A stretch of DNA of 37,622 bases from a virus, in the IMG/VR virus record IMGVR_UViG_3300027971_000006, positions 1-37,622 of that record. One strand, written 5' to 3'. The notes under the pieces were generated by a model that saw nothing but the letters and a program-made list of their open reading frames with translations, ran no database searches and had not been told where the DNA came from. The translations under genes and the position numbers were made by a program. Position 1 is the first letter of the stretch. Each line of letters begins with the position of its first letter. Positions 14,445 through 20,419 of this stretch are shown here, in pieces.

Positions 14445-15386
14445 ATGATAACACCACAAACGAAAGCTGAATCGGTAGTCGGACCAGTAGAATGGCAATC
14501 GGAAAATCACGGCCTATGCCGTTGCCCAGGAGAGGCAGCGCACACCAGCAATACGAGGGTGAGGGACACAACTGTATTCGTTGACTCAGTCCCAACGATC
14601 TTCTGCTGGCATACAAGTTGCCAAGCATTCAGGAGCGAGGCGAACTATAAGCTGCGCAAATTAATTTTAAACGATCCGCTGTACAGACCGCTTGTCGCAC
14701 CGATGTCAACCAACGGAACTAATCCGATGAAGCTAGTTATAGAACGCGATGCTGAGAGTGAGATAATCCAGCGAATCGCGGTCATTGCCCAATCCAACCG
14801 AGCAAGGTACTTGGCACATTATAATTGGGACCCATCCGATATGTTTGACCAATCGCCTGCAAGAGTTGGGGATGAGCCAAGCGATCAGTACAAAACATTT
14901 GTTTCGCTATTCCAGCCCAACGACATCGTGTGGATCGGAGCGGTCAAGGATAGTGGCAATCATCCGCAAAACTTCCGACCTGCTTCCGAGTGGTTGAAGC
15001 TGGATGAGCCAGTTGGGCAGTTCATTACTGGATCGGCATTCAAGGATGGAACGATCAGCAGGTCGAATGATAATGTCGAGGTTCGCAGATTCCTGGTGGT
15101 GGAGAGTGATGAGCTGTCGAAGGCAGAGATCGGCGCGGTGTTTCAGCTTATGCGCGATTTATTCAAGATGAAGCTTTATGCGGTTGTGGACACGGCAGGC
15201 AAGAGTCTTCATGGTTGGTTTGATGCCATACCGAATCCTGAGTGGGAGAAGCAATTGAAAGCGTTCTTGGTTCCGATGGGGTGCGACCCAGCAACATTTA
15301 AACCGAGCCAGCCAGTAAGGATGGCAGGAGCAATGAGGGATGAGAAAATACAGAGCCTGCTTTGGTTCTGCAAGGAGGGAAAATAA
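14445..15386 (+). CDS. DNA primase-like protein with N-terminal zinc motif
   Basis: This 313-residue protein begins with a CHC2-like zinc site: Cys27 and His33, then Cys54 and Cys59 (CWHTSC). The second half has VVDTAGKSLHGWFDA and FKPSQPVRMAGAMRD, which resemble the signature blocks (GGKSLH... and ...VRLPG) of phage primase or primase-polymerase proteins. It would start DNA synthesis by making primers. The ATPase gene follows at once, the usual primase-helicase pairing. No DNA polymerase gene is present, so elongation is probably done by the host enzyme. Full catalytic residues cannot be assigned with certainty. Confidence 0.65.
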   Translation: MITPQTKAESVVGPVEWQSENHGLCRCPGEAAHTSNTRVRDTTVFVDSVPTIFCWHTSCQAFRSEANYKLRKLILNDPLYRPLVAPMSTNGTNPMKLVIERDAESEIIQRIAVIAQSNRARYLAHYNWDPSDMFDQSPARVGDEPSDQYKTFVSLFQPNDIVWIGAVKDSGNHPQNFRPASEWLKLDEPVGQFITGSAFKDGTISRSNDNVEVRRFLVVESDELSKAEIGAVFQLMRDLFKMKLYAVVDTAGKSLHGWFDAIPNPEWEKQLKAFLVPMGCDPATFKPSQPVRMAGAMRDEKIQSLLWFCKEGK

Positions 15387-15387
15387 T

Positions 15388-16404
15388 ATGATCGAGCCAG
15401 CCGTAGCATTAGGACTGAAACCATCCGTGGACCAATGGCCACCGATTAAAACGTATAGTGAATTACTGACCGATAACATCAAAGAGCCAGATGTGCTTAT
15501 CGAGGGGATATTGCACCAGGGGGGTAAGTTGCTCCTGGGTGGAGGGAGTAAGGCGTTCAAGAGCTGGAGTCTAATTGACTTAGCCCTTTCGTTACATTCA
15601 GGCACTCCTTGGTGGGGGCAGAAGTGTACCAAGGCCAAGGTGTTGTTCATTAACTTTGAGATTCAGGAATGGTCGTTCCGCTCGCGACTCGCTGACGTAA
15701 TCGCAGCCAAGGAATTGAATGGGAAGGTGGATGACTTTGATGTGTGGACGCTCAGAGGATATGCAGCCGACTTGACATTGATCCGCCCAATCATCGAGAA
15801 GCATATCGAGGGGCGCGGTTACCAAGCGATTATACTTGACCCTAACTATATGTTGATGGGGGATAGGGACGAAAATTCCGCTGGGGATATGGGTGGTTTG
15901 ATGAATGAATTCGAGTACTTGGCAACTCGTTATAACTTGTCAGTAATCCTATCCCATCACTTCTCCAAGGGTAACAAGTCCAGCGCAGAGGCGATTGATC
16001 GGTTTAGTGGCAGCGGTGTCTTTGCTCGCAATCCAGACTCGCTCGTAGTACTTACGGCACATGAGGAGGATGAGAAGACGTTCACCTGCGAGATGACCCT
16101 GCGTAACTTCCCACCTGTCGATCCGTTCGTAGTGCAATGGAAGTACCCCATGTTTAGCGTCAACTACAACCTGAACCCTGATGAGCTTAAACAAACTGGC
16201 GGAAAGAAGAAGCTGGTAGGTGATGCAAGGCTTCTAAAAGAGATGGGTTCACGCGAGTTCACGGCCTGCGACCTGTTCCGATTTGTGCAGGAAAAGTTCC
16301 AAGTTTCGGAGTCAACCGCCAAAAGGCATGTAAAACGCATGACACAAGCTGGTAAGATGCTCAAGGAGAATGGGTTATATAGCGCGAATCAGTCGGTTTT
16401 TTGA
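15388..16404 (+). CDS. RepA-like AAA ATPase (hexameric helicase-like)
   Basis: This 338-residue protein is a RecA-fold ATPase of the RepA/AAA_25 group. Walker A is GGGSKAFKSW with Lys58-Ser59; VLFINFE follows, then Walker B AIILDPNYM with Asp151, then SVILSHHFSKG. The C-terminal 70 residues form a winged-helix-like segment (ACDLFRFVQEKFQVSESTAKRHVKRM) likely to bind DNA. It should load at the origin and unwind DNA with the primase-like protein. The ATG at 15388 follows AAGGAGGG and a TAATATG junction; an earlier in-frame ATG lies inside the primase gene. Candidate iterons lie just downstream. Confidence 0.8.
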   Translation: MIEPAVALGLKPSVDQWPPIKTYSELLTDNIKEPDVLIEGILHQGGKLLLGGGSKAFKSWSLIDLALSLHSGTPWWGQKCTKAKVLFINFEIQEWSFRSRLADVIAAKELNGKVDDFDVWTLRGYAADLTLIRPIIEKHIEGRGYQAIILDPNYMLMGDRDENSAGDMGGLMNEFEYLATRYNLSVILSHHFSKGNKSSAEAIDRFSGSGVFARNPDSLVVLTAHEEDEKTFTCEMTLRNFPPVDPFVVQWKYPMFSVNYNLNPDELKQTGGKKKLVGDARLLKEMGSREFTACDLFRFVQEKFQVSESTAKRHVKRMTQAGKMLKENGLYSANQSVF

Positions 16405-16405
16405 A

Positions 16406-16475
16406 GTGTCAATTCGCGGTGTCAAAATGGGTTCTTCTACACTAGTGTCATTCCTATATATATAAAGAACCAGAA
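16406..16475 (+). other. Candidate replication origin: GTGTCA iterons plus AT-rich tract
   Basis: GTGTCA occurs at 16406, 16419 and 16445, that is, at 13-base spacing with one degenerate unit between. A 10-bp palindrome ACACTAGTGT (16439-16448) overlaps the last copy, and an AT-rich tract (TATATATATAAAG) follows. Another inverted pair (CGCGAAT/ATTCGCG at 16383-16389 and 16412-16418) flanks the first. Direct repeats beside an AT-rich tract directly behind a RepA-like ATPase gene fit an iteron-type origin. A regulatory operator is the alternative. The gap 16405-16673 holds no gene. Confidence 0.45.
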
Positions 16476-16489
16476 CCCACGGAGGAACC

Positions 16490-16525
16490 AAGGGAAAGGG
16501 ACTCCTTAGTCCGTCCCTTCCCCTT
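16490..16525 (+). terminator. Strong hairpin downstream of the replication genes
   Basis: A 13-base arm (16490-16502) pairs with 16513-16525 with a single mismatch around a 10-base loop, AAGGGAAAGGGAC with GTCCCTTCCCCTT. The stem would be very stable, but it is followed by TTCACC rather than a run of T, so it may be a factor-assisted terminator, an mRNA-stabilising hairpin or an origin element. Confidence 0.5.
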
Positions 16526-16637
16526 TCACCTGCGGTGTTCCGAAGTGAATCTTCAAAGCAGCGGGACCAGAAAAGAAATGACACGGCATGGGTGGCATCA
16601 CCGCTTCACCGCCTTCACCGCCCCAACCTGCCAAGGC

Positions 16638-16667
16638 TTGGTGGTGGGTGGATGGGTGTGGTACAAT
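16638..16667 (+). promoter_or_regulatory. Candidate promoter for the 16674-17889 genes
   Basis: TTGGTG, 18 bases and TACAAT lie just before the ATG at 16674. The boxes are close to the sigma70 consensus, but the expected start of transcription would fall at or next to the ATG, giving a leaderless message. It restarts expression after the hairpin at 16490-16525. Confidence 0.35.
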
Positions 16668-16673
16668 GTGCGA

Positions 16674-16817
16674 ATGAATAACTCAAAGCCAGGACTCTAC
16701 GCCAATATCAACGCTCGCCGTAAGGCTGGCATCAGCAGAAGCAAAGCGAAAAGCACAATATCCCCCAGGGTGTATAAGGTGATGAAAGCGAAAAAGGGTG
16801 GATTCGCGCCACGATAG
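16674..16817 (+). CDS. Small basic phage protein (GLYANINARRKAGIS type)
   Basis: A 47-residue protein starting MNNSKPGLYANINARRKAG. I recognise this as a very widespread small phage protein with the pattern GLYANI-x-A-[KR]-R-K followed by a Ser/Lys-rich segment and a final aromatic-basic end (GGFAPR). Its role is unknown. The upstream in-frame extension to 16545 lies in a hairpin-rich region without a ribosome-binding site and is not family-like, so the ATG at 16674 was chosen. It overlaps the next gene by 20 bases. Confidence 0.65.
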   Translation: MNNSKPGLYANINARRKAGISRSKAKSTISPRVYKVMKAKKGGFAPR

Positions 16818-17073
16818 AGAGCTGCTCAAGCAGGCATACCGCTTCCTTGCCCTGCTACAGCGTGAGAATGCACAGCTACATGCCGTTCTCAGGCAGCTAG
16901 GGCAATTGGTCGATGACATGAGCAACAACTGCTCCTACGAGGTTTTCGAGCATGAGTGGGCTGAGATCACCCTAGCGATGGCTAAGTTGTCAGAATTCTT
17001 TTCCAGCCATCAGAAAGATCTGGCAGAGCTAAAGGATTCAGATATATTCAATGACGAGGTTGATGAGCTATGA
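16798..17073 (+). CDS. Helical coiled-coil protein, unknown
   Basis: A 91-residue acidic protein with a GTG start behind AAAAAGG. The first 50 residues (LLKQAYRFLALLQRENAQLH, then AVLRQLGQLVDDM) form a leucine-rich helix likely to dimerise. No membrane span. The stop overlaps the next ATG (ATGA). The rest (WAEITLAMAKLSEFFSSHQK) is again helical, so the whole protein may be a helical bundle. The function is unknown. Confidence 0.5.
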   Translation: MDSRHDRELLKQAYRFLALLQRENAQLHAVLRQLGQLVDDMSNNCSYEVFEHEWAEITLAMAKLSEFFSSHQKDLAELKDSDIFNDEVDEL

Positions 17074-17306
17074 GTACACAAGACTTACCCTGCAATAGTC
17101 CGAGGCGCACTCCTGGTGCGAACAAGAAGTTTGTGGTAAGGGCTTGCCAGAATGGGCAGTCGAAAACCATTAGGTATGGTGACCCCAAGATGACAATCAA
17201 GAAGGGTAACCCTGACCGCAGGCGCAGCTTTAGGGCTAGGCACAAGTGTGACTCAGATAAGCCAAGCAAACTAACCCCACGTTTTTGGTCATGCAAGAAT
17301 TGGTGA
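17070..17306 (+). CDS. Small basic phage protein (GDPKMTIKK...RRSFRARHKC type)
   Basis: A 78-residue protein. Its core (IRYGDPKMTIKKGNPDRRR, then SFRARHKCDSDK, and the end PRFWSCKNW) is a pattern I know from many phage proteins of unknown function, often near structural genes. The conserved Cys-x-n-Cys pair and many Arg suggest metal or nucleic-acid binding. The start is fixed by ATGA overlap with the preceding gene. A good ATG-proximal context is provided by the coupled upstream stop. Confidence 0.65.
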   Translation: MSTQDLPCNSPRRTPGANKKFVVRACQNGQSKTIRYGDPKMTIKKGNPDRRRSFRARHKCDSDKPSKLTPRFWSCKNW

Positions 17307-17310
17307 TTAG

Positions 17311-17499
17311 GTGAAAACTAAAAAGGCTTTAAAATCGACGTATTGCCACCCAGGAACCTCGCCACGCGATCTTTGTAATTGGGATGATAAAAGCATCATA
17401 AACCACAAGAAACCTCAAGAATCGCCTTTAAACGCCAAATCCAAGCTAATCGACCTTGAATTAGGCAATAGAGCCTGCTGCGTTTCAATAGGCAAGTAA
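17311..17499 (+). CDS. Small protein, unknown (GTG start)
   Basis: A 62-residue protein read from a GTG four bases after the previous stop. It contains four Cys (STYCHPGTSPRDLCNWDD and NRACCVSIG), so it might bind metal. Its stop abuts the ATG of the next gene. Support is only its tight fit between neighbours; no strong ribosome-binding site is seen. Confidence 0.4.
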   Translation: MKTKKALKSTYCHPGTSPRDLCNWDDKSIINHKKPQESPLNAKSKLIDLELGNRACCVSIGK

Positions 17500-17889
17500 A
17501 TGATTATTAAAGAGAAAGCTCACAATTATATCGCCAACTCTGGCACGACTGGAGCAATAAACGAATTGTATGTGGCGAGCGATCTTATGTCCAGAGGGTT
17601 CAGCGTGTTTAGATCCATGAGTCCATCATGCACATGCGACCTAATAACTATGCTTAATGATGGATCGCTTAAAAGGGTGGAAGTTAAAACTGGTCATATA
17701 ACTGGAAGCAAGACAGGCGGAATAAAGGTTAGACATTCTCCATGCACGCATAATAATTTTGATTGGCTCGCCATAGTTTTAGGCAATCCAACAAGGAGCG
17801 GATCAATTTATTATTTAGATGCGGATGGAAACAATGTGTTTGAAGAACAAGATACAAGCAACGTAGTCATGTACGTTGTAAAAAAATAA
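17500..17889 (+). CDS. PD-(D/E)XK nuclease-like protein
   Basis: This 129-residue protein has the ordered core of a small endonuclease: GAINELYVASDLMSRGFSVF with Glu22, then CTCDLITM with Asp47, then RVEVKTGH with Glu61 and Lys63. It is of the same general fold as the genes at 4737 and 5342 but is not a close copy. Likely to act on DNA, perhaps as a resolvase or a host-DNA nuclease. It is the last rightward early gene and ends just before a tandem-repeat block and the converging leftward operon. Confidence 0.75.
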   Translation: MIIKEKAHNYIANSGTTGAINELYVASDLMSRGFSVFRSMSPSCTCDLITMLNDGSLKRVEVKTGHITGSKTGGIKVRHSPCTHNNFDWLAIVLGNPTRSGSIYYLDADGNNVFEEQDTSNVVMYVVKK

Positions 17890-17906
17890 TAATCTGATTT
17901 ATTATC

Positions 17907-18022
17907 CCTTATGGGACAAATTCTGATTTTGTAAATCCTAGATTTCCAATTTCGGATTTTTCTTCCTTATGGGGCAATTTCTGATTTTTCCCTCCTTATG
18001 GGGAAGATTCTGTAGGATTCTG
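17907..18022. repeat. Four imperfect 29-bp tandem repeats
   Basis: Units start near 17907, 17937, 17965 and 17994, the clearest being CCTTATGGGGCAATTTCTGA with following T-run. Units 1, 3 and 4 share CCTTATGGG and ATTCTG or TTTCTG; unit 2 keeps only the AATTTCGGATTTTT half. The last unit reaches into the 3' end of the leftward gene. It lies between converging transcription units. No unique spacers are present, so it is not a CRISPR array; iterons, protein-binding sites or a transcription-end element are possible. Confidence 0.75.
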
Positions 18023-18193
18023 TCCAGCACCATTCTGGTCTGCCTGCTTGGCCAATCGATACCGCGCCCACCTAGCAGATACCGCGCGCTGCGCTTGTTC
18101 CCTAGTCCGCGCTTTACTTGACCCTTTCACGCTCCCACCCTTCTTCCCCATTGCTGAGAAGTAGGCGCGCACTTGTTCGGTAAGTTCACTCAT
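17996..18193 (-). CDS. Small basic protein, unknown
   Basis: A 65-residue protein, last gene of the leftward operon. It begins MSELTEQVRAYFSAMGKKGG and has SSKARTREQAQRAVSARWAR, a Gly/Lys/Arg-rich linker followed by a basic helix. This resembles the N-terminal 'GKKGG...A' motif of small phage and plasmid DNA-binding proteins. AAAAGAGAATCG lies upstream of the ATG. Its last codons are part of the 29-bp repeats. Confidence 0.6.
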   Translation of the reverse strand: MSELTEQVRAYFSAMGKKGGSVKGSSKARTREQAQRAVSARWARYRLAKQADQNGAGQNPTESSP

Positions 18194-18236
18194 ATTTCGA
18201 TTCTCTTTTAAATTGTGATTAGGTCAATATAATAAA

Positions 18237-18267
18237 ATCCCTACCAAGGTTTGAACTTGGAAGGGAT
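18237..18267 (-). terminator. Rho-independent-type terminator of the leftward operon
   Basis: ATCCCT-A-CCAAG, a seven-base loop and CTTGG-A-AGGGAT form an 11-bp stem with one internal mismatch. On the minus strand it is followed by TTTATTATATT. It sits just after the stop of the 75-residue gene, so part of the transcripts should end here, before the last small gene. Confidence 0.6.
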
Positions 18268-18273
18268 AGTGAA

Positions 18274-18501
18274 CTACTGCTTAGACTTAATATTCTGGAT
18301 GCACTTGCCCATTGCCTGCACCATGAAGTTGACATGCGCCAACCTTGCGATTATGGGGGTTAACTCATTCTTATAATACTGCGCGTCATGTTCTCCATTG
18401 GCCAACGTTGCGATGTCGTCGAGACTATCGCTTAGATAGTAATTCATGTCGTCCTGATACCGCTGCAATTCCTGTATATACTGCGAGTGTGTAGTTTTCA
18501 T
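18274..18501 (-). CDS. Small helical protein, unknown
   Basis: A 75-residue protein starting MKTTHSQYIQELQRYQDDM with AAAGGGAAC as ribosome-binding site. It appears to be fully helical, acidic at the front and slightly basic at the end (CIQNIKSKQ). Stretches such as LSDSLDDIATLANGEHDAQ and LTPIIARLAHVNFMVQAMGK give two further helices. A terminator hairpin follows its stop. I do not recognise the family. Confidence 0.55.
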   Translation of the reverse strand: MKTTHSQYIQELQRYQDDMNYYLSDSLDDIATLANGEHDAQYYKNELTPIIARLAHVNFMVQAMGKCIQNIKSKQ

Positions 18502-18565
18502 ATGTTCCCTTTCTATTCATTCGCGCATTGCTGCGCTGCCGTTGTTTAGGTTTAGCTATCGCTTC

Positions 18566-18600
18566 ACCTCTCCCTTCCCCTGGTTAAAGGGAAAGGCGAG
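18566..18600. other. Imperfect hairpin in the leftward operon gap
   Basis: CCTC-T-CC-C-TTCCC pairs with GGGAA-A-GG-C-GAGG with two mismatches. It lies in the 106-base gap between the 28-residue microprotein gene and the 75-residue gene. It resembles the purine/pyrimidine composition of the hairpin at 16490-16525. No T-run on either side. The remainder of the gap shows no gene. Confidence 0.4.
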
Positions 18601-18607
18601 GGGAAAC

Positions 18608-18694
18608 TTATTTATTCTCCAATATCGTTCCCACTATTGCGACTAGGATTGACCCTAGGGCAATCCCTCCCACGAATACCCACGTATCATTCAT
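18608..18694 (-). CDS. 28-residue membrane microprotein
   Basis: A frame of 28 codons begins MNDTWVFVGG and continues as one hydrophobic helix (IALGSILVAIVGTIL) ending in ENK. The ribosome-binding site GAGGAGGTGAC is nearly ideal, five bases or so from the ATG, and the ATG overlaps the stop of the upstream gene (ATGA). Both make translation likely in spite of its size. It would insert in the inner membrane. The role is unknown. Confidence 0.6.
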   Translation of the reverse strand: MNDTWVFVGGIALGSILVAIVGTILENK

Positions 18695-18915
18695 GCCGTC
18701 ACCTCCTCTCTCGCGCATGAATTGCGCATAACGTAATTGATTGCGCTCATGGTTTGCGCGTTCCAATTGTAGCAACCGCGGTCCTGTGCCAAGTTCATTC
18801 GAAATATCATCGAATCCTCTTGGCCCATCGTCGCGTTCTCGACCGCTATTCGTCGAGCCTTTGGGAACTTCCCTAGGGCTGCCTCTATCGCTTCTGCTCT
18901 TGTAGTGTGTTTCAT
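18691..18915 (-). CDS. Small basic protein, unknown
   Basis: A 74-residue protein starting MKHTTRAEAIEAALGKFPKA. The ATG at 18915 has AAAGGAGAT upstream and overlaps the stop of the 46-residue gene, so I prefer it to in-frame upstream extensions. The segment KARRIAVENATMG and the Trp-Asn-Ala-Gln-Thr stretch toward the end look conserved-like, possibly a small HTH-like domain, but this is not certain. Confidence 0.6.
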   Translation of the reverse strand: MKHTTRAEAIEAALGKFPKARRIAVENATMGQEDSMIFRMNLAQDRGCYNWNAQTMSAINYVMRNSCAREEVTA

Positions 18916-19052
18916 TTTCTTATCTCCTTTTCTTTTTTTATTATCGCCGTCCATTCCATCCCATTTCGAATCGTCCACAAGGACGCTCGACGGAACGTAG
19001 TGAAACGCGCGAAGAATTGACCGCATGAGTTGTAAACGCAGTAATATGTCAT
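18912..19052 (-). CDS. 46-residue protein, unknown
   Basis: A 46-residue protein starting MTYYCVYNSCGQFFARFTTF. Both ends are ATGA overlaps with its neighbours, and the end of the frame contains the ribosome-binding site of the next gene. It has two Cys, several aromatic residues and a basic tail (KKEKEIRK). No membrane span. The function is unknown. Confidence 0.5.
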   Translation of the reverse strand: MTYYCVYNSCGQFFARFTTFRRASLWTIRNGMEWTAIIKKEKEIRK

Positions 19053-19750
19053 GACGCGCTCGCAATCTGCGCCACGCGCTTTTTCGACATGCCGTGAGGA
19101 ATAAATCCCACGATGACGGAACGATCCCCACGCGAACAAAGGCGACATGTCGCGCACGTCACCCCATCACGTTTTTGCGCAGGACAAACGACAACGCGCC
19201 TACCTTGTGGGGTTTGCGTATTGTCTTCCGTTCCTGCTGGCAGGATCGTAACTACTGGAGCGATCCCCAAGGCTGCCAGCTTGTCGGCATGCGCTAGGCC
19301 ATTCGCTGAAAGGTTAACGACAAACCCATCCTTATTCGCTGCGCCTATCGCGTCACGATTCTTTTCAGCGTGCTTATCCTGCTCCTCTAATACTGGTTTA
19401 TGCGTATAGGTGAATCCACGTCTTCCGCGATTGGCTCGCGCAAGCTTGGCCAATAGATCGCCGTCAACGTAGTTATTGTCACCAGGTAGATCGCCGATTT
19501 GATTATGTCGCCATAATTGACCTTGGGGAAGCTTGGCGACGGATTCGCAGAATCCCTCCCAAGTAGTGCCACGATCCGCGCGGTCAATTGCGTTCCAATG
19601 GAAGCGAATGTGACCGCCTAGGCCGTAGCAGCCTTTCTCCTTTAATGGGCATGCATCAGGACAAGTTGAGCTTCCACTTCCTGAAACTGGAATGTTTCCA
19701 GTTTTCACGTTGGAGGAAGATAGGGTTAGGTGAACAAGTGGGGGCATCAT
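19049..19750 (-). CDS. DUF7227-like phage protein
   Basis: This 233-residue protein belongs to a family I recognise from many phages: NVKTGNIPVSGSGSSTCPDA at the front, CPLKEKGCYG, then LPQGQLWRHNQIGDLPGDNN, RGFTYTHKP, DGFVVNLSANGLAHADKLA and a Cys-rich end (CPAQKRDGVTCATCRLC). The family's biochemical role is not known. The paired Cys (CxxxC, CxxC) suggest metal or iron-sulphur binding. Two ATG codons stand in tandem at the start, behind AAAGGGGA. It is the largest gene of the leftward operon. Confidence 0.75.
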   Translation of the reverse strand: MMPPLVHLTLSSSNVKTGNIPVSGSGSSTCPDACPLKEKGCYGLGGHIRFHWNAIDRADRGTTWEGFCESVAKLPQGQLWRHNQIGDLPGDNNYVDGDLLAKLARANRGRRGFTYTHKPVLEEQDKHAEKNRDAIGAANKDGFVVNLSANGLAHADKLAALGIAPVVTILPAGTEDNTQTPQGRRVVVCPAQKRDGVTCATCRLCSRGDRSVIVGFIPHGMSKKRVAQIASAS

Positions 19751-19751
19751 T

Positions 19752-19949
19752 TTATTTAATCCCCTTTCTCTTTTCTTCTATAAATTGTGCCAACTCTTGA
19801 CGATTTGAATCGCAACACTGCTCTATTCTTTGCCAGTCCGTTTTAGTAAAGTTTTTGACGTTTACCACGGAATCAATTTCCAATGGGCCATAACTTCCAT
19901 CTTTTGTGAAATAGAAAGTACTTATTCCATTTAACTTTTTTAATATCAT
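19752..19949 (-). CDS. Small protein, unknown
   Basis: A 65-residue protein starting MILKKLNGISTFYF. The ATG at 19949 has GGAGG upstream and follows the microprotein stop by one base (TAATATG), so it is preferred to an upstream in-frame ATG. It seems to have a beta-rich N-terminal part and a charged helix at the end (QELAQFIEEKRKGIK). No family recognised. Confidence 0.55.
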   Translation of the reverse strand: MILKKLNGISTFYFTKDGSYGPLEIDSVVNVKNFTKTDWQRIEQCCDSNRQELAQFIEEKRKGIK

Positions 19950-19950
19950 A

Positions 19951-20031
19951 TTATTTAATCCTCCCAATGATGAACCCAAAGCAGATTCCAGCGAAGAAGA
20001 TGATTGCGATAGTTTGGGGCAGGTTGTTCAT
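19951..20031 (-). CDS. 26-residue membrane microprotein
   Basis: A frame of 26 codons starts MNNLPQTIAIIFF, continues through AGICFGFII and ends GRIK: one predicted membrane helix with a basic end. GAGGAGG precedes the ATG, and TAATATG junctions lie at both ends of the frame. With the 28-residue protein at 18608 it makes two such microproteins in one operon. The function is unknown. Confidence 0.55.
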   Translation of the reverse strand: MNNLPQTIAIIFFAGICFGFIIGRIK

Positions 20032-20032
20032 A

Positions 20033-20347
20033 TTATTTGACCTCCTCATCGTATTCGAATCCTTCAGATTCCATCCAAGGGAAAAGGATTGCTTCTAATT
20101 CAGCTAGGTTATCCGATACCCAACTGTCCGCGCCAATTACTAGCATATATCTTCCTCCCTTGTATTTTCCCTCCCCAATATCTTCAATTATGATATTGCC
20201 GTATGCATCGTTTAAGTGAACTAGTCCGCCATAAACAATAGTTTTCATAGGCTCGCCATCCTCAATAAAGGTATGGAGTTGTTTTGAATATGTTTTGCGA
20301 GTGGCTTTAACCGCGCTCGCTTCGGTATTGGCTAGTGTGTTATTCAT
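20033..20347 (-). CDS. First gene of the leftward operon, unknown
   Basis: A 104-residue acidic protein if started at 20347. An internal ATG (MKTIVYGGLV, residue 34) would give 71 residues. The promoter boxes just upstream predict a transcript starting at or next to the first ATG, so either the message is leaderless or the shorter form is real; the second start has AGGA nine bases away. The C-terminal part (RYMLVIGADSWVSDNLAELE) is a compact alpha/beta segment. No family recognised. Confidence 0.55.
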   Translation of the reverse strand: MNNTLANTEASAVKATRKTYSKQLHTFIEDGEPMKTIVYGGLVHLNDAYGNIIIEDIGEGKYKGGRYMLVIGADSWVSDNLAELEAILFPWMESEGFEYDEEVK

Positions 20348-20353
20348 CCTCTT

Positions 20354-20381
20354 AAGATACGCAAACCGCTGGCATAGTCAA
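20354..20381 (-). promoter_or_regulatory. Sigma70 promoter of the leftward operon
   Basis: On the minus strand TTGACT, a 16-base spacer and TATCTT lie directly before the first leftward gene. This is the best promoter match in the window. On the plus strand the same 72-base gap holds a weaker -10-like TAGAAT (20408-20413) without a good -35, which may serve the terminase operon. The gap is AT-rich (TTTTTAAAATATATTTTTA). Confidence 0.65.
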
Positions 20382-20419
20382 GGGATTTTTAAAATATATT
20401 TTTATGGTAGAATAAGGGG

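Noticed and set aside
16545-16673. N-terminal extension of the 47-residue basic protein
   Set aside because: No start signal, and the sequence is unlike the known small-protein family, which begins close to GLYANI.
17907-18022. CRISPR array
   Set aside because: Repeats are adjacent copies without unique spacers, and no cas gene is present; the RecB/Cas4-like exonuclease belongs to a phage recombination unit.
18237-18267. tRNA-like T-arm (GGTTTGAAC)
   Set aside because: No acceptor stem, anticodon arm or CCA fits around it. It is the loop of a terminator-like hairpin. No other tRNA was seen.
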